DNA of 64,000 bases. Origin: Leptospirales bacterium (GTDB lineage: Bacteria; Spirochaetota; Leptospiria; Leptospirales; Leptospiraceae). The position numbers and the translations under genes were made by a program. Under the pieces are notes generated by a model that saw only the letters and a program-made list of their open reading frames with translations, had not been told where the DNA came from and made no database searches. Where the stretch lies: the NCBI GenBank assembly GCA_013297885.1, contig JAAFIR010000021.1:18447-82446 (forward strand). The letters run 5' to 3'. Below are positions 57,062-64,000 of this stretch, in pieces; the first letter of the stretch is position 1; each line of letters starts with the position of its first letter.

Positions 57062-58936
57062 TCATTTTTGATTACTTGAGCGAAGTTCAAGGTAAATTGG
57101 TCTGATTTGTTTAAAATAAAATTCTTGTTTTCCTGATTCATTCATCAACTTAAATTCAATTTCAATTCCGAGATTTTTTTTATTTAGGTTTTTAGTTTTA
57201 TTTTTAAAATAGTCTTCATAAATTTCAAATGAATTTTTACAAATTTCTAATAGGATTTTTTCTTTTTGTTTTGTATTCAAAAAAATTGGAGATAAATTTG
57301 ATTCTGTTTGAATTAACTTAAGTTTACATTCTCTATCTAAAATAATTGATTCTGAAAAAGTATTTTTTTCATCTTTGACAACTTTTATTTCGCCCACTTG
57401 AGAATTTAAAATTATTTCTTTTTCATTGATTAAAACCACACCATTTGCAATTTCTTTTTGAAAAGCTTCATGAATTAAAATAGACATACCAACTTTTTTT
57501 TGATCTATATGAAAAAGTTCTCTTTCAAAAAAAGCTTTTTCTGACCACAAGGAAGAATAGACTTCCAGGATTTTTTTTGAAATTTTTTCAATTGAATCAT
57601 CAGAGAAAAAACCGATTGAAGAATAAAGACCTGCTCCATTAAATTGAATAGAATCTTCAGCATTGGAAGAGCTTCGCAGTCTAAATTTTGTTTTTTTATT
57701 AAAACTTGATAAATGTTTTTTTAATTCAGGAATTAAACTCTCTGGAAGTTTTGAATTTAAAATGGATTCTCTAATTCTTTCTAAACTTTTTTTCTTTTCA
57801 TCAAATGAGAATTTTTTTTGGTTAAGTAAAAAACTATTTATTAAATTTTCAACTTCACCTTTATTTGTTTCTTTGTAAAAATAAAATCCAATTCCAAAAG
57901 CTTTTTTTGTATTTTTAGGAAGTTTTTTAATGAGATAAAAATAATTATTTGCTTTTGCACCAATAGTTTCTACAGAAATATTTTTTTCATTTTCTTCTTT
58001 TAATTCAATAATTTCTTTTAAATTAAAATTCATTTCTGGAACAATTATTTTTACAAATTCTTTTCTCTTAATTTCACGAACTTCTTTAAGGAATACTTTA
58101 TCTTTTTCAGAATAAATTTTTACATTTTTAGAGATTAGCCTTTTTAAATTTGGAATAGTTTCTAGTTTTTCAATATAAGCATTAAAAATATTTCTATTTT
58201 TTGCTAATAAATTTATATGAGAAAGTGGAGATTGTGGAACTAAAGTGAGTATCCCAGCTACATTAGGTATTGAATTTGGAATAAAGTTTAAAATTGCAAT
58301 ATCAGTTGGTTTGAGTTTTTCTAATTCTTTTTCAGATTTTAACAAAACTAATTTTCCAGATGAAATCGCGTCATTTAAAACTAAAGTTTTTTTTGCTCCG
58401 AAATGATTGATCATTTCAGTTGTTGTTAAAATTTCAAATTCTAATAAAAATTTAGAGAGTTTTTTTATGGATAAAGATGAATCATTTTTCTGAAATATCA
58501 AAATGGGTTTATCTGAAAAAGTTGGCTCTTTTTGTAAAATTAATTTTACTAATTTTTTTATTTCAATAGATAAATCTTTAGGTGATTCTGAATAATTATA
58601 ATCTTCAATTCTTAATGCCCAATTTAGTTTTTCTTTTTTTTTAGTAATATAAATTTTTTCTGAAAAATCATAAACAAAAAAAGGAAAGTATTCCCTTGAT
58701 TCTTTGTTTTGAACTAATTTTTTAAATTCTGAAAAATTAATATTTTTTGCAAGGCCTTTTGATACAAATTCAGAATGACCTTTATATACAGATGAATCAT
58801 AAAAATAAATTTTTGGATCTTTGTTCCAATTTGCTGCAGTTCCGGACCAAGTTGGAATTCTTTCATAAGATAAAAAACGGATATCTGATTCTGAAAAAAT
58901 CGAAAATAAAAAAATAAAAAAATAAAAAAAAATCAT
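57062..58936 (-). CDS. Exported PEP-utilising/pyruvate-dikinase-like protein
   Basis: A 624-residue protein with an N-terminal signal peptide (F-F-Y-F-F-I-F-L-F-S-I-F-S). An unassigned region covers about 20-200. A segment like the mobile phospho-histidine domain (L-S-H-I-N-L-L-A-K-N-R-N-I, about 235-250) comes next. A C-terminal ATP-grasp-like PPDK/PEP-synthase nucleotide-binding domain (about 325-620) has R-L-R-S-S-S-N-A-E-D and a final Q-I-R-P-I. The order is permuted relative to PEP synthase, which has the ATP domain first. Export of an ATP-using enzyme is odd. It overlaps the dehydrogenase gene by 4 bases. Confidence 0.7.
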   Translation of the reverse strand: MIFFYFFIFLFSIFSESDIRFLSYERIPTWSGTAANWNKDPKIYFYDSSVYKGHSEFVSKGLAKNINFSEFKKLVQNKESREYFPFFVYDFSEKIYITKKKEKLNWALRIEDYNYSESPKDLSIEIKKLVKLILQKEPTFSDKPILIFQKNDSSLSIKKLSKFLLEFEILTTTEMINHFGAKKTLVLNDAISSGKLVLLKSEKELEKLKPTDIAILNFIPNSIPNVAGILTLVPQSPLSHINLLAKNRNIFNAYIEKLETIPNLKRLISKNVKIYSEKDKVFLKEVREIKRKEFVKIIVPEMNFNLKEIIELKEENEKNISVETIGAKANNYFYLIKKLPKNTKKAFGIGFYFYKETNKGEVENLINSFLLNQKKFSFDEKKKSLERIRESILNSKLPESLIPELKKHLSSFNKKTKFRLRSSSNAEDSIQFNGAGLYSSIGFFSDDSIEKISKKILEVYSSLWSEKAFFERELFHIDQKKVGMSILIHEAFQKEIANGVVLINEKEIILNSQVGEIKVVKDEKNTFSESIILDRECKLKLIQTESNLSPIFLNTKQKEKILLEICKNSFEIYEDYFKNKTKNLNKKNLGIEIEFKLMNESGKQEFYFKQIRPIYLELRSSNQK

Positions 58937-59952
58937 AACTCCTCTTGGTATTTGTATTCTGATTTTGGAACTTCAGATAATAATTTTTCATTTTTAAAAA
59001 ATCGAATAATTTCAAGACTTGCTTCTAATTCCATTTTTAAACGACAATCAAAAGAACATGATCCAATATGTTCTGTGAGAACTATGTTTTTAAGTTTTGT
59101 TAGCTTTCCTGTATAAGGTTCTTCTGAAAATACATCAATACAAGCTCCAGCTATTTTATTATTTTCTAAAGCTTGAAATAAATCATCTTCAGAAATAATT
59201 TCACCTCGGGCTGTGTTAATTAAGTGAGTATTTTTATTCATCAATAAAAATTCTTTTTCAGATATTAAATTTTTAGTTTTAGAATATAGTGGGACATGAA
59301 TAGAAATTATATCTGAATTTTTATAAATTTTTTCTTTAGAAACTTGTTCTAAATTTAATTTTTTATTTTTAAAAATAAAATTTTTTTTATTTTGAATATC
59401 ATTAATTAAAATTTTTTTTGGATTAAATGAAGAAATAAGTTTGATTAATTTTTTTCCAACTCTTCCAACTCCAATAATTCCAATAACTGAATGTTCTAAT
59501 CTTTTTCCCACTGGTCTAGTCCATTTTTCATTTCGAATTTCACTATCGCAAAAAGAAATTTTTCTTGTTGTATCAATCATCAAACCAATTGTTAATTCTG
59601 CAACAGCATCTGTAACTGCATCAGGTGTATAAGAAACTTTGATTTTTTTCTTTTTACAAAGATTAAGTGGTACTGAATCAAGACCAATTCCAACTCTAGA
59701 AATAAATTTTAAATTGGTATTTGAATGAATATAGGGAGTTAAATTTTCTGTTCCAGCAATTAAACCATCAAATCCTGCTGCAAGTTCTAATAATTCTTGA
59801 GGTTTTAATTTTCTATTTAGTGGATTAAATTTGATTTCCCATTTTGTTGCTAAAAGTTTTTTTATGGGTAAATTATCATATTTACCAAATGGAAAAGTAG
59901 AAACAAAAATTTTTGGTTTATTGTTTTGTTTCAAGTATTTTGCCTTTTTCAA
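58933..59952 (-). CDS. D-2-hydroxyacid dehydrogenase (phosphoglycerate dehydrogenase-like)
   Basis: A 339-residue NAD-dependent dehydrogenase with the nucleotide motif G-I-I-G-V-G-R-V-G (about 156-164). Catalytic residues are R in T-A-R-G-E-I-I-S and H in L-T-E-H-I-G. Earlier, S-R-V-G-I-G-L-D-S-V is the typical substrate loop. The start is TTG at 59952, preceded by AAAGGA inside the MORN gene; a second TTG at 59934 is also possible. The substrate (phosphoglycerate, glyoxylate or other) is undecided. Confidence 0.88.
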   Translation of the reverse strand: MKKAKYLKQNNKPKIFVSTFPFGKYDNLPIKKLLATKWEIKFNPLNRKLKPQELLELAAGFDGLIAGTENLTPYIHSNTNLKFISRVGIGLDSVPLNLCKKKKIKVSYTPDAVTDAVAELTIGLMIDTTRKISFCDSEIRNEKWTRPVGKRLEHSVIGIIGVGRVGKKLIKLISSFNPKKILINDIQNKKNFIFKNKKLNLEQVSKEKIYKNSDIISIHVPLYSKTKNLISEKEFLLMNKNTHLINTARGEIISEDDLFQALENNKIAGACIDVFSEEPYTGKLTKLKNIVLTEHIGSCSFDCRLKMELEASLEIIRFFKNEKLLSEVPKSEYKYQEEL

Positions 59953-60778
59953 AATTTCCTTTGAAAATAAGCTCTCCTAAAGAATTAAAAATTTCTCCTT
60001 TTCCTTGAAATTGATTATCTTTAAAGTTGCCAAAGAAAAAATTTCCTTTTGAAGAAATAAAAATTCCTTCTCCGTTTAATTTACCATTTTCAAAATTTCC
60101 TATGTATTCATTTTTTGAATCTGCTATCAAATAAGCAAAACCAAATGGCTTTTCTTCTTTAAAGTCTCCAGCATAAGAATTTGTTTTGGTCTTAAATAAA
60201 ATTTCTTTTTTTAACTTTTTACCATCAGAAATTCTTTCATAAAAAAACTTTTCCTCTAAATAAATCATAAATCCAAATTTGATTTTTTCTGATTCTATAA
60301 ATTCTCCAACTAATCTTCTTTTCTTATCACTTGAAATATATATCCCTAAACCAGAAGGAACTCCATTCGAAAAATTTCCGATAAAAATATCTCCATTTGA
60401 ATAGGCATAAAAACCCCTACCATGAAATTTTTGATTTTTAAATTCTCCAACATATTTCTGCCCTTTTCTTGAAATAGAAATCCCTCTTCCATCAAATTGA
60501 TTTTCTTTAAATTCTCCTTCGTAAACATCTCCATTTTTAAAGATATATTTTCCAAGTCCAGAAAATTGATTTGATTTAAAATCTCCTTCATAAGTATTTC
60601 CTGAGTTTAAAACGAGTTTTCCTTTACCTTCCATAAAAGAGTTTTTGAATTCACCTAAATATTTTTTACCATCTTTAAATAAAAATTCACCCTTTCCGTT
60701 TTTGCATTCTCCGGAAAAACATTCACCTTCATTAGAAAATAAATTTTGAATTAGAAATAAACATAAAATTAACTTCAT
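59918..60778 (-). CDS. Exported MORN-repeat protein
   Basis: A 286-residue protein with signal peptide M-K-L-I-L-C-L-F-L-I-Q-N-L-F-S. At least eight MORN repeats follow of the form G-x-Y-x-G-E-F-K-x-x-x-x-x-G-x-G-x-x-x-x-x-N/G, clear at about 33-180 and again at 210-270 with a less regular middle. MORN arrays are binding or membrane-associated scaffolds. It is first in a three-gene operon with the dehydrogenase and the PPDK-like gene. Confidence 0.85.
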   Translation of the reverse strand: MKLILCLFLIQNLFSNEGECFSGECKNGKGEFLFKDGKKYLGEFKNSFMEGKGKLVLNSGNTYEGDFKSNQFSGLGKYIFKNGDVYEGEFKENQFDGRGISISRKGQKYVGEFKNQKFHGRGFYAYSNGDIFIGNFSNGVPSGLGIYISSDKKRRLVGEFIESEKIKFGFMIYLEEKFFYERISDGKKLKKEILFKTKTNSYAGDFKEEKPFGFAYLIADSKNEYIGNFENGKLNGEGIFISSKGNFFFGNFKDNQFQGKGEIFNSLGELIFKGNFEKGKILETKQ

Positions 60779-60814
60779 TTTAGAACCTACTAGTTCAATA
60801 TAAAATTTATTGAA

Positions 60815-61963
60815 TTAATTTTGTATAGATTTTTTTAAAAAATTTTTGACCAAATGAATATCTAAATTTTTTAAAGTTAACTTCATTGAATCAGGATTGG
60901 AGGAATTAAAATCTAAATTTTTTAGAAAAACATAATCGCCATTGTCTTTATAAAAAATTGCTTTTTTATTTTCAAAGAAAAATACTAAACTTTCTTTGCT
61001 ATTTATATCCCAAATTCGCACTGTTGAATCAGTGCTTGCAGTGGCAAAAAATTTTGAATCTGAAGTAAAATTAAATCCTGATACAATTGAATTATGCCCT
61101 ACAAAATTATTAATTTTATTTCCATTTGTTGACCAAATTACAACTTCTTTTTCTGTAGAGGTTATAATAAAGTTTCCATCAGGAGAGATAGTACTTACAT
61201 TAAATTTTCTATCTAAATCAAAATTAGCAGTATAATGAAATTTATTTTTTATTTTTTTTGATTCATCTATTACATATATATTTTTATGAGTTGCTATAAT
61301 AATATTTTTGCTATCATAATCAGAATCTACAAATTTTATATCTTCATTTATAAAGTCTAGATTCCATTTTTGTAAGTTCTTACCGAATAAATCAAATTCT
61401 ACAATCTTTGTTCTATTTAAAAATAAAATCTTTTCTTCATTGCTAAAACTAAATATTCCAAAAACAGATTCCCTATTTTCAGGATGAAATTCTTTAATTT
61501 TTACTCCATTAACATGAAACAAAATTAATTTAGAACCATCTGAAATAAGAACGTGTGATTCATCTTTAGAAATTTGAATTGAATCTATTTCATATAACTC
61601 GATTTTAAATTTAGCTAAAACTTTACCAAAATAATCAATATGAACAATTTCAAAATGAGTTGAAATTAAAATAGAATTTGAATTTTTAAGAAAATGAATT
61701 TCAGTAATTTTTGTTCGAAAAGGTTTTAGAATTTTAAAATTCAAAGAGTTTAACTGAATCAAAAATACTTCACCTTTTTCGTCACCAATTGCAAAAGTTT
61801 GATTATCTTTAGAAAAAGCTACAGAACTATATTTTTGTTTAGAAGAAATTTCTTTTGACTCATTTTTTTCTGTTCCTTTATCATCAACAAATGACAAAGC
61901 AGATATCCAAGATAATATTAAAATAGCAGAAATTAAAAAAACTACTGATTTGAGTTTACTCAT
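60815..61963 (-). CDS. Membrane-anchored WD40-like repeat protein
   Basis: A 382-residue protein with an N-terminal hydrophobic anchor (V-V-F-L-I-S-A-I-L-I-L-S-W-I-S-A-L). Irregular WD40 blades follow. The best preserved is F-V-G-H-N-S-I-V-S-G-F then A-T-A-S-T-D-S-T-V-R-I-W-D-I at about 283-330. Other blades show S-x-D-x-x-x-F/I and V-I-W-S. Probably a periplasm-facing propeller scaffold. 36 bases upstream of the MORN gene, same strand, so possibly in the same operon. Confidence 0.75.
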   Translation of the reverse strand: MSKLKSVVFLISAILILSWISALSFVDDKGTEKNESKEISSKQKYSSVAFSKDNQTFAIGDEKGEVFLIQLNSLNFKILKPFRTKITEIHFLKNSNSILISTHFEIVHIDYFGKVLAKFKIELYEIDSIQISKDESHVLISDGSKLILFHVNGVKIKEFHPENRESVFGIFSFSNEEKILFLNRTKIVEFDLFGKNLQKWNLDFINEDIKFVDSDYDSKNIIIATHKNIYVIDESKKIKNKFHYTANFDLDRKFNVSTISPDGNFIITSTEKEVVIWSTNGNKINNFVGHNSIVSGFNFTSDSKFFATASTDSTVRIWDINSKESLVFFFENKKAIFYKDNGDYVFLKNLDFNSSNPDSMKLTLKNLDIHLVKNFLKKSIQN

Positions 61964-62075
61964 ATTATGCCTGTCTTATTATGTAGTTAATGTAATTATA
62001 CCTCTATTTAGTCGAGAATTATCCCCTAAAAGTTCTTGTAAAAATGAATAAATTCTAGATTATGCCTAAAAAAAG

Positions 62076-63269
62076 ATGCATTTTATTTTTATTTTATTCA
62101 GCTTAATTCTATGTTGTAAAGAACCAAATACAGAAATTCAAAATCCTAAACAGATATTTTATATTAATTCTTTATTAGGTGCTAATTTATTTGAAAAACC
62201 TGATTTAGATTCTATGGTTATTCTATCAATTCCTCATGCAAAAGAAGTTGTATATTTGAATGAATCTGTTTTTTTAGAAGGTTCCAAAATTTTACTTAAA
62301 AAAATTGAATTTGCTGGAGTAAAAGGTTATTTAAGGAATGATTTTTTATCCGAAAAAGCTGAGAAGTTTTATTTTTTAGTAAATTCTAATGGTGGATTAA
62401 ACTTAAGAGAAAATCCTGATTCCAACTCCAAAATTTTAAAAATTATTCCAGCAGGATTTATTGGTGAGTTTTTAAACAGAGCTATTGATTTGGAAAATGA
62501 AAAAATTTTTTGGTTACAGATTGAATATAATGGACAGGTAGGTTGGATACATTCTGCATTTACATTAATTTCAAGTGATAGGCAAAATTTAGAAGATCGA
62601 GCTGGATTTGGTTCTGAAACTTGGTTTTATAGTTTATATTCTAATTTAGAAAAAAATACTTTAGAAGAATACAAATATACTGAAGAAGATCAAGTAAATT
62701 TAGTTTTTGAAAAATTAGTTGAAAATTATAAAATTTATTTCGTTGAATACCCAATTTCAGAAGAAGATTGTAACTCTAGGAAATCAAGAATTGTTTTTCA
62801 AAATTTATTTTCAAAAAAATTCTATTCAAGAAAATCTGTTTTTTCTGAAAAATTAATCGAAACAAACCAAACATTACCCGGAACAGTTTATATAGAAACT
62901 CAAATTTGTAATTGTTGTTGTGAAGTTTTTGATGGGAATTTATTTTTTTTACTAAAAGACAAAATTATTCCAATTGATTTTAGAAATAAAGATTTAAAAG
63001 CTTCTTGCATCGTTGATGGTGAAATTTCAATTTTAGAAATGGAGAGAAGTTCAAAAATAATTAAAGATAATAATCAAATTTTACTTTATTATAAATTACC
63101 AAATTGTAAATTTGATGAACTAGAAATTTCCAAAACAGGAATTGGCAGAAAGTTTAAAGGATTTAAAGGGGAAGTATTCATTGATATTCAAAAAAAAGAT
63201 GAATCCATTTTTTTAAAAAAATATTACAATGAAGGCATCCCCAAAACATTTCTTGAAAAATGGAAATAA
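62076..63269 (+). CDS. SH3-like lipoprotein with Cys-rich segment
   Basis: A 397-residue lipoprotein (lipobox F-S-L-I-L-C-C). Two bacterial SH3-type domains are present. The first lies at about 28-100 and is divergent. The second, at about 104-165, contains G-G-L-N-L-R-E-N-P-D-S-N-S-K-I-L-K-I-I and G-Q-V-G-W-I-H-S. A later unrecognised domain includes C-N-C-C-C-E at about 275. SH3b domains bind peptidoglycan peptides. Divergent from the WD40 gene, convergent with the next. Confidence 0.78.
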   Translation: MHFIFILFSLILCCKEPNTEIQNPKQIFYINSLLGANLFEKPDLDSMVILSIPHAKEVVYLNESVFLEGSKILLKKIEFAGVKGYLRNDFLSEKAEKFYFLVNSNGGLNLRENPDSNSKILKIIPAGFIGEFLNRAIDLENEKIFWLQIEYNGQVGWIHSAFTLISSDRQNLEDRAGFGSETWFYSLYSNLEKNTLEEYKYTEEDQVNLVFEKLVENYKIYFVEYPISEEDCNSRKSRIVFQNLFSKKFYSRKSVFSEKLIETNQTLPGTVYIETQICNCCCEVFDGNLFFLLKDKIIPIDFRNKDLKASCIVDGEISILEMERSSKIIKDNNQILLYYKLPNCKFDELEISKTGIGRKFKGFKGEVFIDIQKKDESIFLKKYYNEGIPKTFLEKWK

Positions 63270-63271
63270 AT

Positions 63272-63667
63272 TTATTCTCTAATTAGTTTTAAAATTTTAC
63301 CAAATGAATTCAAAACTAATGTAGTCTTATTATCTTTGTTTTGAACATGAACTCGAATGGGTTTACCCGAATATTTTTTTTCTTGGATAGGTTGTTCTGT
63401 TTCATTCGCAATTATTTGCTCTAGTTCTTTCTCAGGATAAAATAAAATTTTTTTATTATCCAATTTAAAATTTCCCAGTATTATTGATAGCTTTTCAGAA
63501 CTTGCTTCTTTCATTTTTCTTTTTAATAAAAAACTATTCTCTCCATTGCTTTCATTTAAATTTAGTTCATAATATTCACTATTTGCAAAATTCAATATGT
63601 ATTTACCTTCAAAACTTTCTGAATGTAGATTTAATAAAAATAATGTGATTAAAAAAAATTTTAACAT
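63272..63667 (-). CDS. Small exported protein of unknown function
   Basis: A 131-residue protein with signal peptide M-L-K-F-F-L-I-T-L-F-L-L-N-L-H-S. The mature part begins F-E-G-K-Y-I-L-N-F-A-N-S-E-Y-Y-E-L-N-L and looks like a lipocalin-like or beta-rich small domain; no family recognised. Its stop is 2 bases from the convergent SH3 lipoprotein stop. Confidence 0.6.
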   Translation of the reverse strand: MLKFFLITLFLLNLHSESFEGKYILNFANSEYYELNLNESNGENSFLLKRKMKEASSEKLSIILGNFKLDNKKILFYPEKELEQIIANETEQPIQEKKYSGKPIRVHVQNKDNKTTLVLNSFGKILKLIRE

Positions 63668-64000
63668 ATTACCACCTCTTTAGAATGGATAATTATATTT
63701 ATCCTACAAAAAATAGCAAGAAATTTTTTGACTAAATATTTTTTGAAGGTAATTTTAAATTAAAAAAAATAAGAACAAAATTTTTATTTGCAATGTTTTT
63801 TTATTTTAATGATGGAAATTATTTTTTATCAAAATTTTTTTCAACTTCTTAAATAGTTTATTATTTATGAATTAGTTTTTATTATACAAGCGAACTCTAT
63901 GGTTCAAAAAGTCAAATCATTTTTTAAAAATTGGGTTAATAGAAACAAAATTAGGTAGATAAGGTTTGTTGCTTTTAATAATCGCGATGATGATTTTAAT
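63668..64000 (+). other. AT-rich non-coding end of window
   Basis: No convincing reading frame, RNA gene or repeat is seen. A 17-codon frame from the ATG at about 63899 is too short to support. Confidence 0.5.

Noticed and set aside
1..64000. CRISPR array suggested by the many repeats
   Set aside because: The repeats are long, kilobases apart, in both orientations and hairpin-based. No regular spacer pattern or cas gene is present.
1..64000. tRNA or rRNA genes
   Set aside because: No cloverleaf with a TTCGA-type T loop and no rRNA core sequence was found in the gaps I read; this was by eye only.

Overview
The window is one long, very AT-rich bacterial segment (I estimate 26-28 % GC by eye). 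It most likely comes from a spirochaete of the Leptospirales/Leptospiraceae type. That placement is inference. It rests on the many lipoproteins with short lipoboxes ending in N-C or S-C, frequent TTG starts preceded by GGAG, the abundance of chemoreceptors, 7TM-DISM sensors, STAS and PP2C regulators, TRL-like lipoproteins, a BatD gene and an hslVU operon. No rRNA, tRNA, phage, transposase, CRISPR array or recognised defence cassette was seen.

Layout. 0.05-1.3 kb (-): methyltransferase and DoxX-like protein. 1.66-9.3 kb (+): an eight-gene, mostly overlapping operon of a Cys-rich protein, degenerate RnfC- and RnfD-like proteins, EIIA-Ntr (PtsN), two orphan Dpp/Opp-type permeases, a PEGA protein and an IPT/TIG membrane protein. 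9.9-11 kb (-): radical SAM protein. 11.65-17.5 kb (-): a tightly overlapping signalling operon of a small exported protein, a second IPT/TIG paralogue, a PilJ-N/receiver protein, a STAS protein, a 7TM adenylate/guanylate cyclase and TadA-like deaminase. 17.7-20 kb (-): an outer-membrane barrel with three tandem TRL-like lipoproteins. 20-22.7 kb (-): an exported HExxH protein and two ankyrin proteins. 23-26.9 kb (+): cysE, ribE, an MBL hydrolase, a sensor-like membrane protein and a STAS/zinc-ribbon protein. 26.9-34.4 kb (-): a TIGR02206-type membrane protein, a chemoreceptor and two tandem paralogous hybrid histidine kinases. 35.3-42.4 kb (+): a FlgO-like lipoprotein, a TPR (BatC/E-like) protein, BatD, HtpG, a DUF4349 lipoprotein and a GNAT acetyltransferase. 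42.5-46.3 kb (-): chemoreceptor and porin-like protein. 46.5 kb (+): a DUF255 thioredoxin-fold protein. 48.5-52.4 kb (-): hslV, hslU and a PP2C phosphatase. 52.9-55.2 kb: a divergent GGDEF/EAL pair. 56-64 kb: an M23 peptidase, an exported PEP/pyruvate-dikinase-like protein with a dehydrogenase and a MORN protein, a WD40-like protein, an SH3 lipoprotein and a small exported protein.

The most striking content is not coding. At least nine copies of a composite hairpin repeat are scattered between genes in both orientations. They share flanks (GGGCGAA.. / ..CAGGCTTTCAGC.. / ..GCTTCAATCCCTTTTCGC), while the first stem is perfectly paired but different in sequence in nearly every copy. Two copies sit inside the 5' part of the TPR reading frame next to batD and appear to have displaced its start codon. 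A second, unrelated repeat of about 155 bp occurs twice in inverted orientation (22.8 kb and 52.8 kb). I found no complete new enzymatic system; the repeats, the duplicated TIG/TM module and the exported dikinase-like protein are the best leads.
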